A DNA stretch of 64,000 nucleotides from Clostridioides mangenotii TR (GCF_000498755.1 NZ_AXUS01000009.1:1-64000); one strand, 5' to 3'. Counted from the first letter of the stretch, positions 28,360 to 38,807 are shown. The notes: generated from the sequence alone by a model not told the origin. A program made the numbers and translations.

Positions 28360-29262
28360 TCATGCATTGGTTTGAGCCTCACTATCTATTAATTGTAGAT
28401 TGTACTGTCTAATTAAATCTATAAGTCTCTTTGCATAGACTTTTTTACCATTTTCATCCACTGCTGTACTATAACCTGCTTTTTCAAGGGTACTAGCTTG
28501 ATATATATAAGTATTAGTTTTGAAGACTCCATTTTCTCTATATCTCTTGTTTTTAAATAAAAACTCTGCATGATCTTTTATAGATTTCCCTTTGTCATTG
28601 TATCTTCTAAACTTACTGTCCACCATTGTGTCTTTATGCTCTAGCGTTTCCAAAGTTACATACTGACCTTTCCAATTTGAATCAGCCTTTATACCAAATA
28701 AATTGTTGTAGTCATTTGATAAAATCGACTCTCCCCAATTTGATTCGAGTATTGCCTGGGCTATAGTTATCGATGGAAGTATACCGTATTCTTCATAATT
28801 TTTAATAGAATCCACTTTTATCTCATCGATAAATTTCATATATTTACTATCTGATTGTAATCTCTCAGGCTTTGTCCCGAAATCTTTTAAATCATCTAGA
28901 TACCTATTAGCTAATTTTTTCTCCCTATCATCAAATCCTATAATACCTATAACCTCATTTAGAGTATATAACTTAGTATATCCCTCATTATTGTCATCCT
29001 TATCTAAAAATAAATTCGCTATTTCACGTATCTCTACATCATTTATATCTTTCATCTTATTTTTATTTGAAACTGCTAGTATGGCAGCGACCTCTTTCCA
29101 ATTTACTTGACTATAATTTCCACTCACAGTATCTGTGTTTTCAATATACTGATTTATGTTGATTTGACTTTTGTTGATTTCTTTTACATATAGTTTGTTA
29201 ACTAATGAAACAGCCAATATTACTATGGCTATAATTATAATAATAAACTTTTTACCTCTCAT
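28360..29262 (-). CDS. GH73-type N-acetylglucosaminidase, membrane-anchored
   Basis: 300-residue peptidoglycan hydrolase. An N-terminal helix (residues ~5-23) serves as signal-anchor. A ~110-residue spacer follows (KEVAAILAVSNKNKM), then the GH73/FlgJ-like domain: TIAQAILESNWGES with the catalytic Glu, NNLFGIKADSNWKGQ, KFRRYNDKGKSIKDHAEFL and the C-terminal KVYAKRLIDLIRQYNL. It cleaves glycan strands outside the cell. It lies 125 bases after the two-component system, whose kinase could sense envelope state; co-regulation is inferred. Confidence 0.9.
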   Translation of the reverse strand: MRGKKFIIIIIAIVILAVSLVNKLYVKEINKSQININQYIENTDTVSGNYSQVNWKEVAAILAVSNKNKMKDINDVEIREIANLFLDKDDNNEGYTKLYTLNEVIGIIGFDDREKKLANRYLDDLKDFGTKPERLQSDSKYMKFIDEIKVDSIKNYEEYGILPSITIAQAILESNWGESILSNDYNNLFGIKADSNWKGQYVTLETLEHKDTMVDSKFRRYNDKGKSIKDHAEFLFKNKRYRENGVFKTNTYIYQASTLEKAGYSTAVDENGKKVYAKRLIDLIRQYNLQLIDSEAQTNA

Positions 29263-29386
29263 AATGCATCCTCCAAATTGTCGATTTTCTCAATTGTACA
29301 ATAGAATTGTTACAAAAAGATTACATTAAAAGTAAAATTCAATTAAAATTCATAGTTAATATGACTAATTTTTATATTTTTCTGCA

Positions 29387-30765
29387 TTATTTATCAAATA
29401 TAATATAAAATTCTATATCTTCTTTTATTAACTGAACAGAGTGCTCAAATCTATGTTTTTTTAGTATTTCGTCCACTATACTAAGACCTAGCCCCGTTCC
29501 AGATAAATCTTTGTTTCTCGATTTATCGATAACGTAAAATGGTTTCCATATATCATCCAAATTTTTAATACTTATACTGATTCCATTTCTGATTTTAAAT
29601 GTTATCTGATTTCTTTGCTCTTTAATTTCTACAACTATCTTCTTGTCACTAGTATATTTAATAGCATTTGTAAAGAGATTATCTAATACTGCTCCAATTC
29701 CATCTTTATCTGCTCTAATAAAAAATTATTTCCTTTGACAACAACTGATAAGTTTATATGGCTTTCTTTTATCAGAAGTTCATATTTTTTTATCTTGTCG
29801 CTTAGAAATAATTTTAGATCAAATTTTTCTGTATTTATATCTTTATTCTCATACTTTGCCCAATACAAAAGTGTGTTTACCATATTTGACATTTCATTAG
29901 CTTGTTCTATGATAGTATCTGTGTAAGTCCCATCGTCTAATCCATCTTTTATTCCAACTGCATATGCTTTAATTAAAGCTATAGGCGTTTTCATCTCATG
30001 TGAAGTATCCGATATAAAATCTTTCAGGCTTTCATTCTTTTTATTCAACTCTCTATGCGCTTTCTCTAGCTCCTTACTCATTATGTTTATGCTGTCTGCA
30101 AGATCTTCAATCTCATCATTGGTTTTTATGTTTTCTGTTCTAAATTTTAATTTGGAAATATCTTGAGATAATATCTTTAATTTATATATAGGTTCAATTA
30201 TCTTCCCTGACAAGATAAATACTACTATACTGATTAGAATTACAGATACTACACCTACAATAATATTAAGTTTATTTATAATGCCTACTGTCTCCCGAGA
30301 GTGCTCAATAGGAGTTGATATCGCTAGAATATAATTTTCTTTTTTGATAAATTTAACAAGCAAACTGTACTTAGATTGCCCCTGATTATATATTTTGCTC
30401 ACGCTTTTAGTATCTAGTTTATCTATAGATGTTTTATCAAACCAAAATTTAGATAGAGAAATCCCCTTTTTCCAAAAAGCATCCAAAAGGTTTTCATTTA
30501 TATCATCTACATTGTCTTTGTAACTTTTGTCTATAGGAATGTACACAATAGCTGCGTTTTTATCGCTTTCAATTGATTTTATATTTTTAATAAATGTATT
30601 TATATCTGTTCTGTATACTTCGTCCTCAATCTCATTTATTATATTTTTCTTCTCATGCAAATAAAATCTATCTATATACATACTGTTAATTGAAATAGAT
30701 ATAATATATCCTAATAAGACAACTAGAGATATCCATATTGCAAGTTTTTTGCTTAACTTAGTCAT
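29387..30765 (-). pseudogene. Sensor histidine kinase, frameshifted near the ATP-binding domain
   Basis: Two-component kinase with TM1 near residues 8-28, an extracytoplasmic domain, TM2 (~170-190), HAMP, and the HisKA box FISDTSHEMKTPIALIKAY. The frame ends early at 29683. The next frame carries the rest: LFTNAIKY (N box), then DLSGTGLGLSIV (G2 box) and a stop at 29387. The break is a run of six bases (29720-29725): one more T would restore NNFFIRADKDG. ATG 30765 overlaps the regulator's stop by 8 bases, with GGAGG upstream. Intact length would be ~459. Either a sequencing error or an inactive kinase. Confidence 0.85.
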
Positions 30766-31405
30766 CAACTTCCTCCACACTGTACCCAAGACCTCTATAG
30801 GTTTTTATTATACCTTCTCCTACTTTGCTTCTCAACCTTCTAATGTGTGTATCAATAGTCCTTAAATCTCCCTCATAGTCTAAACCCCATACTTGATCCA
30901 ACAGTTTTTCTCTCGATAATATCATACCTTTATTGTTTGATAGGCATATTAGCAATTCAAGCTCTTTTTTGGTAATATTGATTTCTATATCTTCTTTATA
31001 TACTTTATTTGATTTTATATCTATCTTTACATCTTTTATATGTTGTATATCTTTATATCCCAACAATTTCTTAGCTCTCAAAGTTAATATTCTTGGGTCA
31101 AAAGGTTTTCTTATATACTCATCCGCACCGATATCAAGAGCTTTTATTTCATCTTCTGTTTGACTTTTAGCTGTAAGAATAAGCACTTTTGTACTTCCAA
31201 ATTTTTTAATTTCTTTACATACTTCAATCCCATCTAGCTTTGGCATCATCCAGTCTAGAATTGCTAGATCTATATTATTGGAGAAAAATATATCCAATGC
31301 TTCTTCTCCATCCTTTGCAGTATATACAGACATATTTTCTTTTTTAAAATATGCAGAAAGTATTTTAAGCATACTTGGTTCATCATCTGCAATAAGTATA
31401 TTCAT
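30758..31405 (-). CDS. OmpR/PhoB-family response regulator
   Basis: 215 residues. The receiver domain has the acidic pair DDE (residues 7-9), phospho-acceptor in LAILDWMMPKLDG and Lys in LILTAKSQ. The C-terminal winged helix (Trans_reg_C) contains ELLICLSNNKGMILSREKLLDQVWG and RTIDTHIRRLRSKVG. It is co-transcribed with the kinase through an 8-base overlap. Targets are unknown; the glucosaminidase and wall genes downstream are candidates. Confidence 0.93.
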   Translation of the reverse strand: MNILIADDEPSMLKILSAYFKKENMSVYTAKDGEEALDIFFSNNIDLAILDWMMPKLDGIEVCKEIKKFGSTKVLILTAKSQTEDEIKALDIGADEYIRKPFDPRILTLRAKKLLGYKDIQHIKDVKIDIKSNKVYKEDIEINITKKELELLICLSNNKGMILSREKLLDQVWGLDYEGDLRTIDTHIRRLRSKVGEGIIKTYRGLGYSVEEVDD

Positions 31406-31518
31406 AAATTCACATCCTCGACATTGTAATTGTTTTACTAAATCACAAACTATTATACCTTTAATCTGTTACTATTGAGTTACAAATATGTATTTATTAA
31501 TTAAAATAATATTATAAA

Positions 31519-31558
31519 TAAAAAACAGCAACCCCATAAAGGTCGCTGCTTTTTGCTA
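31519..31558 (-). terminator. Terminator after the AI-2E-family gene
   Basis: Imperfect stem AAAAACAGCAACC with GGTCGCTGCTTTTT just beyond the stop at 31568. Confidence 0.7.
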
Positions 31559-31567
31559 TTTAAATCG

Positions 31568-32731
31568 TTACATATAATCTTCCGTCTCTATGGGAAGACC
31601 TCTTTTTTCTAGTTTATATTCAACAATTTCTTTTATTATTGAGTAAATTACTGCAAATAGAGGAACACCTATAATCATCCCTACAAATCCTAAAAGTTTT
31701 CCCGTTACAAGTAGAGAGAAAAGTATCCAAAACGCCGATATACCTATAGAATCTCCAAGTATCTTAGGACCTATAATATTTCCATCAATCTGTTGTATTA
31801 TAAGTATTATAACCATAAGCCAAATAGCTTTAACTGGCGATACAAACATGACAATGATAATTGAAGGTATTGCTCCAAAAAACGGTCCGAAGAATGGTAT
31901 TATATTAGTTACGCCTATAATTACTGATATAAGCAACGCATAAGGCATCTTAACTATAGTTAAGACTATAAATGTAAGTATACCTATAATAAATGAATCT
32001 AATATCTTTCCACTTAGGAATTTACCAAAAGTATCATTACTTCTATGAGTAAGCTCTACAACTTTATCTGCAACCTCTTTAGAAAATGAAGCAAATATAA
32101 TTTTTTTACTGAGACCGAAGAATTTCTCTTTATCTATAAGAAGATAAACCGATATAATTAATCCCAATACAATATTCCATATACTAGAAAGAATATCTTT
32201 TAGCATTACCCCAAAAAGAGGAATTAAGTCAGTAGCAAAGTTTATAACATATTCTACAAAGTCGTTCCACTTTTGTGTAGCAAACTCTAAGTACTGCCCG
32301 CTAAGATTAAGATTAGTCATAATTTCATCAATCAACTTCGTTGTCTGAGTTACATACCTAGGTATATCATTGACCAAACCAGTTATACTCTCAATTAGTT
32401 GAGGTAAGACAAAGTAGATAAATAGATACAGAAGCAACGCTCCCGTCAAATATGTAAGAACCATCCCCAATGCCCTTTTTAACTTTGGCTTCATCTTTTT
32501 CAACCCATCGATGCTAAGCACCTTTTCTTCATAAAACCTAAGAATAAAGTTAAGAATATACGCGAGTGCAAATCCAACTATAAATGGCTGTAGTGTCGAT
32601 AAGGCATTGCTTATCATACTATTAAACAAGTCCATCTGAGAAGCTATCAAATAAAACACTGTACTACAAATTACAACTAAAAATAAGTAGACGGCAATTG
32701 TAGTGTATTTTTTATTCCAATTTATTTTCAT
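31568..32731 (-). CDS. AI-2E family transporter (PF01594)
   Basis: 387-residue membrane protein of the PerM/YtvI/YdbI family. Eight hydrophobic segments are visible, with the family pattern FxVGFALAYILNFILRFYEEK early, VLGLIISVYLLIDKEKF in the middle, then the conserved IGVTNIIPFFGPFFGAIPS and QQIDGNIIGPKILGDSIGIS. Despite the name, most characterised members are ion/H+ antiporters or of unknown substrate. Monocistronic. Confidence 0.9.
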   Translation of the reverse strand: MKINWNKKYTTIAVYLFLVVICSTVFYLIASQMDLFNSMISNALSTLQPFIVGFALAYILNFILRFYEEKVLSIDGLKKMKPKLKRALGMVLTYLTGALLLYLFIYFVLPQLIESITGLVNDIPRYVTQTTKLIDEIMTNLNLSGQYLEFATQKWNDFVEYVINFATDLIPLFGVMLKDILSSIWNIVLGLIISVYLLIDKEKFFGLSKKIIFASFSKEVADKVVELTHRSNDTFGKFLSGKILDSFIIGILTFIVLTIVKMPYALLISVIIGVTNIIPFFGPFFGAIPSIIIVMFVSPVKAIWLMVIILIIQQIDGNIIGPKILGDSIGISAFWILFSLLVTGKLLGFVGMIIGVPLFAVIYSIIKEIVEYKLEKRGLPIETEDYM

Positions 32732-32886
32732 ATTTTCCTCCTAATTACAGTCTATTTAGATTTTAACATACATTGAGCTCTTTTATAACAAATTGTCATA
32801 TAATCAATAAATTAAATTACAGAAGAAAACAATAAAATCTATACACGAATATTACAATAATATAAATTTCAAATGTTACACTTAAC

Positions 32887-33738
32887 TCATCTCTTTATAA
32901 TCGGAACCCATACTTCAAACTTAGAGTGTTGTGGATCAGCATTAATATAAACCTCGATATCGGGAGCATCTCCATACTCATAACCTGAGGTAGGAAGCCA
33001 CTCAGTTACAATTCTCTTCTCAAGATCTTGAATTGCAGTTGGCATTGGCCCTTCCCCGCTAAACACGGCCCATGTATGAGCAGGCACATTGTACTCATAC
33101 ATTCCATCTGGAGTCTCTTTATCAGTGGAAACAGAGATAAAATACTCCCAATTTTCCTGATTGTCCATACAGGCACTAACCCCCAAAACTCCCATAGGCT
33201 CCTGATTCATAAGAGGAACTAGCTCTGCAATCTTACCATTTTGAGCAACATCTGCCCACATCTTAGGAACAACCTCAAAATTAACTTCTACATCCTTATC
33301 AAGTTTTTCCTTAAACCCAACAACTTTAAACTCATCCTTTTTAACTATTCTATAGTCCATTTCTGCTTCTCCTTTAATAGTAATTTTGAAGCTAATACGT
33401 GGAAAAGCCTTTAAATACGCCCCTTCCTTCTGAGCCGCTGACGGAGAAATACCGTGTATATTTTGAAATGCTCGATTAAAAGAAGTGGGCGACTCATAAC
33501 CGTATCTCACAGCAACATCAATCACCTTGTCCCCTTCCTGCAAATCAAAAGCCGCCAAAGTAAGTCTTCTACGTCTTATATATTCAGAAATAGGTGTCCC
33601 CGAAATATAAGAGAACATTCTTTGAAAATGATAAGTAGAGCAGCAAGCAATCTTAGCCGCCTTCTCATATTCGATCTCGTCCTTTAAATTAACTTCAATA
33701 TAGTCAAGCGCATCATTAAATTTTTTCAACCATTCCAT
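32887..33738 (-). CDS. AraC-family regulator with GyrI-like effector-binding domain
   Basis: 283 residues. The N-terminal AraC HTH pair (residues ~8-105) includes AAKIACCSTYHFQRMFSY and VAVRYGYESPTSFNRAFQ then HGISPSAAQK. From ~125 a GyrI-like (SOUL/BmrR-type) ligand domain follows, ending KFEVWVPIIK. Such proteins activate multidrug or stress genes on binding hydrophobic ligands. The neighbouring ABC exporter has its own MarR regulator, so targets are unclear. Confidence 0.92.
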   Translation of the reverse strand: MEWLKKFNDALDYIEVNLKDEIEYEKAAKIACCSTYHFQRMFSYISGTPISEYIRRRRLTLAAFDLQEGDKVIDVAVRYGYESPTSFNRAFQNIHGISPSAAQKEGAYLKAFPRISFKITIKGEAEMDYRIVKKDEFKVVGFKEKLDKDVEVNFEVVPKMWADVAQNGKIAELVPLMNQEPMGVLGVSACMDNQENWEYFISVSTDKETPDGMYEYNVPAHTWAVFSGEGPMPTAIQDLEKRIVTEWLPTSGYEYGDAPDIEVYINADPQHSKFEVWVPIIKR

Positions 33739-33864
33739 AGTAATATCTCCTTATAAATTAATTTTACAATAACAAGAGTAAACAAATCTCTCATTCTTTA
33801 CACAAAAATGCGAGCATAAATTTCTTTTATATCAAATATAACATTTAAAAAAATTATTGCATAT

Positions 33865-33921
33865 ACCGAATTCATATATTTAAATTCGCAAAATATAGCT
33901 ATTTAAATATATGAATTCGGT
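33865..33921. repeat. Perfect 21-bp inverted repeat
   Basis: Arms 33865-33885 and 33901-33921 are exact complements (ends ACCGAATTC / GAATTCGGT) with a 15-nt loop. No immediate T-run, so not a standard terminator. It lies between the AraC start and the exporter terminator in the 315-base gap; it may be a small palindromic element or a processed RNA end. Confidence 0.7.
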
Positions 33922-33995
33922 CACTAAATAATAAAACATTCACAAATATAAGTTGCAAATAAAAATTAAAACTGGATCAAGAGTAAATCTCAATA

Positions 33996-34043
33996 ATAAA
34001 AGGAGCTAATCGACAAATGATATAACATTTATCGATTAGCTCC
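33996..34043 (-). terminator. Terminator of the MarR-ABC operon
   Basis: GGAGCTAATCGA pairs with TCGATTAGCTCC around an 18-nt loop; the minus strand continues with TTTTATTATT. It lies 10 bases past the stop of the last ABC gene. Confidence 0.88.
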
Positions 34044-34053
34044 CAACCCTTAC

Positions 34054-35895
34054 CTACATTGCGTCTTCAAATTGCGAATTATAAAGATCTTTATAGAATC
34101 CACCAGCAGCAAGAAGCTCCTCGTGGCTACCTTGTTCAATTATGTCTCCATCATTCATAACAAGAATCATATCTGCATCTCTAATTGTTGATAATCTATG
34201 TGCTATTACAAAACTTGTTCTGCCCTCCATAAGATTATCCATAGCCTTTTGTATAAGTATCTCTGTTCTTGTATCGACAGAACTTGTTGCCTCATCTAGT
34301 ATAAGTATCTTAGGATCGGCAAGTATAGCTCTAGCTATTGTAAGAAGTTGCTTTTGCCCTTGAGACACATTATCCGCATCTTCATTTAATTCCATATTAT
34401 AACCATCAGGTTGAGTCTTGATAAATCTATGAGCATAAGCTGATTTAGCCGCATTTATAACTTCTTCATCAGTTGCATCAAGTCTACCGTATCTGATATT
34501 TTCCATTACAGAACCGTTAAATAGCCAAGTGTCTTGAAGAACCATTCCAAATAATTCTCTAAGCTCTCCTCTATTGAAATCCTTGATATTGTGTCCATCG
34601 ATTAATATTTCACCGCTGTTAATATCGTAGAATCTCATAAGAAGTTTTACAATTGTAGTTTTACCAGCACCTGTTGGTCCAACTATTGCTATTTTTTGTC
34701 CTGGTTTAATACTTGCACTGAAGTTGTTAATAACAGTTTTATCTTCTTTGTAACCGAAGTTTACATGTTTAAAGTCTATTTCGCCTTCTATATTATCGAT
34801 AGATACAGGATTTTCTGCAATTTGTTGCTCTTCATCTTCTTCTAAGAATTCAAATACTCTTTCTGAAGCAGCAGCAGTAGATTGAAGTAAATTTGCTACT
34901 TGAGCTATTTGTGTCATAGGTTGAGTGAAGTTTCTAACGTATTGTATAAATGATTGTATATCTCCAACCTCAATAGTCTTTTTGATTGCTAACCACCCAC
35001 CTAGTATAGAAACTACAACATATCCTAGGTTTCCAATAAACGCCATCAGCGGTTGCATTATCCCAGATAAAAACTGTGATTTCCATGCTGAGTTGTACAG
35101 TTTATCATTTAATTTATTAAACTCGTCAATATTTGATTCTTCACCGTTGAATACTTTTACTATATTTTGGCCACTGTAAGCTTCTTCAACATGTCCGTTG
35201 ACATCACCCAAATACTCTTGTTGAGATTTAAAGTATTTTTGTGATCTTTTAACTATTACTGAAATTAGCAACATAGATACTGGTAAAATCAATAATACAG
35301 CAGCTGTCATAATCCAACTTATAGATAACATCATGATAAGTACCCCTACCATAGTTGTAACAGATGTTATAAGTTGAGTCATACTTTGGTTTAAACTTTG
35401 ATTAAGGGTATCAATATCATTTGTAACTCTAGATAAAATTTCACCATGAGTTTTTGAATCAAAGTACTTCATAGGAAGTCTGTTCATCTTTTCAGATAAT
35501 TCTTTTCTCAAATTATAAGTTAGTTTTTGTGATATACCGCTCATTATAAAACCTTGAGCAAATGAGAATATCGAACTTATAATATAAAGTACTACTAATG
35601 TAAGCAAGATTTTTGAAATTCCATCAAAATCAATACCAGCTCCATTTATACCTGAAATTTTATTCATTAAACCTTCAAATATCTTTGTAGTAGCTTTACC
35701 TAAAATCTTAGGACCTACAATTGAAAACGCCGCACTTCCTATTGCGAATATTATTACAAATATTATCGATATTTTGTACTTCGACATATATGAAAGTAGC
35801 TTTTTCATCGTTCCTTTAAAATCGGATGCTTTCTCTCCAGCACCACTCATTCCTGGACCCATCGGCCCTCTTTTCGGTCTATTATGTTTACTCAT
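34054..35895 (-). CDS. ABC exporter subunit (type IV fold), second half-transporter
   Basis: 613 residues: a Pro/Met/Gly-rich N-terminal tail, six-helix membrane domain (~40-340) and NBD with Walker A GPTGAGKTTIVKLL, signature SQGQKQLLTIARAI and Walker B ILILDEATSSVD plus H-loop AHRLSTIRDAD. All catalytic residues look intact here. It starts 8 bases inside the end of the upstream ABC gene and forms a heterodimer with it, in the manner of BmrCD/LmrCD multidrug exporters. Confidence 0.92.
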   Translation of the reverse strand: MSKHNRPKRGPMGPGMSGAGEKASDFKGTMKKLLSYMSKYKISIIFVIIFAIGSAAFSIVGPKILGKATTKIFEGLMNKISGINGAGIDFDGISKILLTLVVLYIISSIFSFAQGFIMSGISQKLTYNLRKELSEKMNRLPMKYFDSKTHGEILSRVTNDIDTLNQSLNQSMTQLITSVTTMVGVLIMMLSISWIMTAAVLLILPVSMLLISVIVKRSQKYFKSQQEYLGDVNGHVEEAYSGQNIVKVFNGEESNIDEFNKLNDKLYNSAWKSQFLSGIMQPLMAFIGNLGYVVVSILGGWLAIKKTIEVGDIQSFIQYVRNFTQPMTQIAQVANLLQSTAAASERVFEFLEEDEEQQIAENPVSIDNIEGEIDFKHVNFGYKEDKTVINNFSASIKPGQKIAIVGPTGAGKTTIVKLLMRFYDINSGEILIDGHNIKDFNRGELRELFGMVLQDTWLFNGSVMENIRYGRLDATDEEVINAAKSAYAHRFIKTQPDGYNMELNEDADNVSQGQKQLLTIARAILADPKILILDEATSSVDTRTEILIQKAMDNLMEGRTSFVIAHRLSTIRDADMILVMNDGDIIEQGSHEELLAAGGFYKDLYNSQFEDAM

Positions 35896-38206
35896 TTTCC
35901 AGCTCCTCCTTTGAAAGTTGAGATAAAGCTATTTGCTCATAAACCTCACAATTTTTTAGAAGCTCTCTGTGTGTACCTTTTCCAACAATCTTTCCTTCAT
36001 CTAACACTATTATTTGTTCTGCATGTAATATAGTACTGATTCTTTGAGCTACTATAAGCATAGTACTATCTTTAACTTCTTTGTTTAAGGCTTTTCTAAG
36101 TTTAGCATCAGTTTTTAAATCCAGTGCAGAAAAACTGTCGTCAAATATATATATTTCCGGATTTTTGGCTATAGCTCTGGCAATTGAAAGTCTTTGTTTT
36201 TGACCTCCTGATACGTTCTTACCACCTTGTGATATCTCAGTATCATATTTATCCGGTTTTGTATCTATAAACTCAGTTGCTTGCGCTATTGTAGCAGCTA
36301 GTTCTATTTCTTCTTCAGTTGCATCTTCTTTACCGTATTTAAGATTTGACTCAATTGTACCTGAGAAAAGTACACCTTTCTGCGGAACATATCCTAGTTT
36401 TTCTCTTAAATCGTGTTGAGACACATCCCTTACATCTACTCCATCTACCAGTATTTCACCTTCAGTAACATCGTAGAAACGAGGTATTAAGTTGACTAAA
36501 GTTGTCTTACCACTACCAGTACTTCCTATAAAAGCAGTAGTTTTACCTGGCTTTGCAGTAAATGTGATATTCTCTAGTATTGATTCTTCAGAATCAGGGA
36601 ATTTAAATGACACATTTTTAAATTCAACATATCCTTTTTTGTTTTCGTCAAATTTCTTAGCAACTTCTGGATTGTGTATAGTTGCCTCAGTTGTAAGAAC
36701 TTCGTCTATACGATTAGCTGATACTGACGCTCTCGGTAACATAACAGATACCATTGATATCATTAAGAACGACATTATTATCTGCATTGTATACTGAATA
36801 AACGCCATCATATCCCCAACTTGCATGGCACCTGAATCAATTCCGTAAGCCCCCTTCCACACTATTAGAACCGTAATAAGGTTCATAATAAGCATCATCG
36901 AAGGCATCATACAGACCATCATTCTATTTACAAATAAATTCGTCTTCGTAAGATCTCTATTTGCTTTGTCAAATCTGTTCTCTTCATATCTTTCGTTACT
37001 AAACGCTCTTATTACAGGAATACCTGTAACTATTTCACGAGTAACTAAGTTTAGTTTATCAACTAATTTTTGTACTAGTTTAAATTTAGGAATAACTAGT
37101 GCAAATAAAACTACAACTAATGACATCATAGCAACAACTGCAACTGCTATAATCCAAGCCATTGATGTATTTGTATTAAGGACTTTAATTACGCCCCCAA
37201 CTCCCATTATCGGTGCATAAAATACTATTCTAAGCAGCATTACCATAAGTAGTTGTATTTGCTGAATATCGTTTGTACTACGAGTTATAAGTGAAGCTGT
37301 CGAGAATTTATTTATCTCTGTATTTGAGAAACGCATTACTTTATCAAATACTTCTCCTCTAAGTCTTCTACCGACTCCAGCCGCAACCTTAGCTGCTAAA
37401 AACCCTACTGAAACTGTAGCTAAAACACTTATAAGTGCTATTCCAATCATCTTAGCACCTGTATTAAGTATGTAGTTGTTTTGAGTTTTCTCTGTATCAA
37501 TTCCTACATTTTCGTACTCTGCCTTAACAAATTTAACCGCACTTTGCGCGACTATTGTGTCTGGCATATCATCTATTTTTTTGTATATCTCTTCGTTTAC
37601 TTCTTTTAAGTTTTCTTTAGGCATTGACGAAAATACCTCAAACAAATCTATATCTTTCGCATCTGGAGTTTTCCCAGTCGGAACATTTGCTTGACTCCCT
37701 TGCATTTGCTGTTGTTTCATCTGCTCCTGCATTTGCTTTTCCATATTTTTTTGCACTTCTTCTTTTATTTTCTTAGTCTCTTTACTGTCGCTTTCAAATG
37801 TTGATACTACAAGCATCGGCTTTGCAAAAATATCGTTTAGATTTTCTATAGTAACTTTATTTTCTGTGTTTAACTTATAAAGTTTTTCGGATTTTAATTT
37901 AGGGTACTTATCCTCTAAATCATTGTACTCTGAATCTGACATATCTTTCTTGTCTATTATTTTGTAGTTATTTAATATCTTATCTTCGTCTTTAGAATCT
38001 ACAAAAAGCAATATTCTATCTAATTCACTCTTTCTTATCACCTCAGGTACTGCATTTACTACCCCACCCTGTTGTATACCTACATTGACAATATCAGAAG
38101 TATACGCTGGTAAAGAAAGGTCGCACATAGCTTGAACTACTAGCAATATTACAATTAATACTATCAATAAAAAAAATTTCTTTAAATATTTGATTAATTT
38201 AAACAT
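35888..38206 (-). CDS. ABC exporter subunit with large extracytoplasmic insertion
   Basis: 772 residues. After TM1 (~12-32) there is an insertion of ~190 residues, including a Gln/Met/Lys-rich stretch (EKQMQEQMKQQQMQGSQ), before TM2 near residue 250. The NBD has Walker A GSTGSGKTTLVNLI, signature SGGQKQRLSIARAI and Walker B IYIFDDSFSALD (Asp in place of the usual Glu after the Walker B Asp). This is the degenerate site seen in heterodimeric exporters. Follows marR by 136 bases. Confidence 0.92.
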   Translation of the reverse strand: MFKLIKYLKKFFLLIVLIVILLVVQAMCDLSLPAYTSDIVNVGIQQGGVVNAVPEVIRKSELDRILLFVDSKDEDKILNNYKIIDKKDMSDSEYNDLEDKYPKLKSEKLYKLNTENKVTIENLNDIFAKPMLVVSTFESDSKETKKIKEEVQKNMEKQMQEQMKQQQMQGSQANVPTGKTPDAKDIDLFEVFSSMPKENLKEVNEEIYKKIDDMPDTIVAQSAVKFVKAEYENVGIDTEKTQNNYILNTGAKMIGIALISVLATVSVGFLAAKVAAGVGRRLRGEVFDKVMRFSNTEINKFSTASLITRSTNDIQQIQLLMVMLLRIVFYAPIMGVGGVIKVLNTNTSMAWIIAVAVVAMMSLVVVLFALVIPKFKLVQKLVDKLNLVTREIVTGIPVIRAFSNERYEENRFDKANRDLTKTNLFVNRMMVCMMPSMMLIMNLITVLIVWKGAYGIDSGAMQVGDMMAFIQYTMQIIMSFLMISMVSVMLPRASVSANRIDEVLTTEATIHNPEVAKKFDENKKGYVEFKNVSFKFPDSEESILENITFTAKPGKTTAFIGSTGSGKTTLVNLIPRFYDVTEGEILVDGVDVRDVSQHDLREKLGYVPQKGVLFSGTIESNLKYGKEDATEEEIELAATIAQATEFIDTKPDKYDTEISQGGKNVSGGQKQRLSIARAIAKNPEIYIFDDSFSALDLKTDAKLRKALNKEVKDSTMLIVAQRISTILHAEQIIVLDEGKIVGKGTHRELLKNCEVYEQIALSQLSKEELENE

Positions 38207-38342
38207 ACTCGGTTTCCTCTCAAAATTTTAACTTTTATCTCTTTAGCCTATCTATTTTTATTAATTCACTTTTTATTTTCTACCTTTTCTCACATTCTTT
38301 CTCTTACCCTTTTTTACTTACTCTCATATACTTATTTTCTTA

Positions 38343-38807
38343 CTATTTACGTAGATCTCTACAGTCTACTTTTGTATTTTCTAGTTTTATATTATCAATC
38401 ATCTGTATAAGAAGACGCTTTAAAACTATTTTTTCCTCTTTGCTAAACCCTTTAAATGACTCTTCCTCTAGCTCTTTTTGCAGCTCTTTGAGTTTATGGC
38501 AAACTCCGGATCCTTTTGCTGTCAAAAATATTCTCGTAATCCTTTGATCTTCGCTGTCCTTCCTCTTCTCAATTAACCCAGCCTTCTCCATTCTGTTTAG
38601 CATAACAGTATTTGTAGAAGGTTTTACACTTCTTATTTCCGCTAATTCTCTTTGACTCTGCCCATCCCTTTTAGATAACGATAATAATATTTGAGGTTGA
38701 CCTGGGTACAATCCCAGCTTTTCAAGTTCATTATGCGATCTTATAAAGTGGGTTCTGATAAGTTTATGAAGAATAGTATTTACACTTTCTTCTGATTCGT
38801 ATTCCAT
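38343..38807 (-). CDS. MarR-family transcriptional regulator
   Basis: 154 residues with the MarR winged helix: QSQRELAEIRSVKPSTNTVMLNRMEKAGLIEKRKDSEDQR (recognition helix and wing, residues ~53-92) and flanking dimerisation helices. It is first in the operon with the two ABC genes and is probably their repressor, relieved by drug-like ligands. A palindromic site just downstream of its -10 (38831-38844) supports autorepression. Confidence 0.93.
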   Translation of the reverse strand: MEYESEESVNTILHKLIRTHFIRSHNELEKLGLYPGQPQILLSLSKRDGQSQRELAEIRSVKPSTNTVMLNRMEKAGLIEKRKDSEDQRITRIFLTAKGSGVCHKLKELQKELEEESFKGFSKEEKIVLKRLLIQMIDNIKLENTKVDCRDLRK

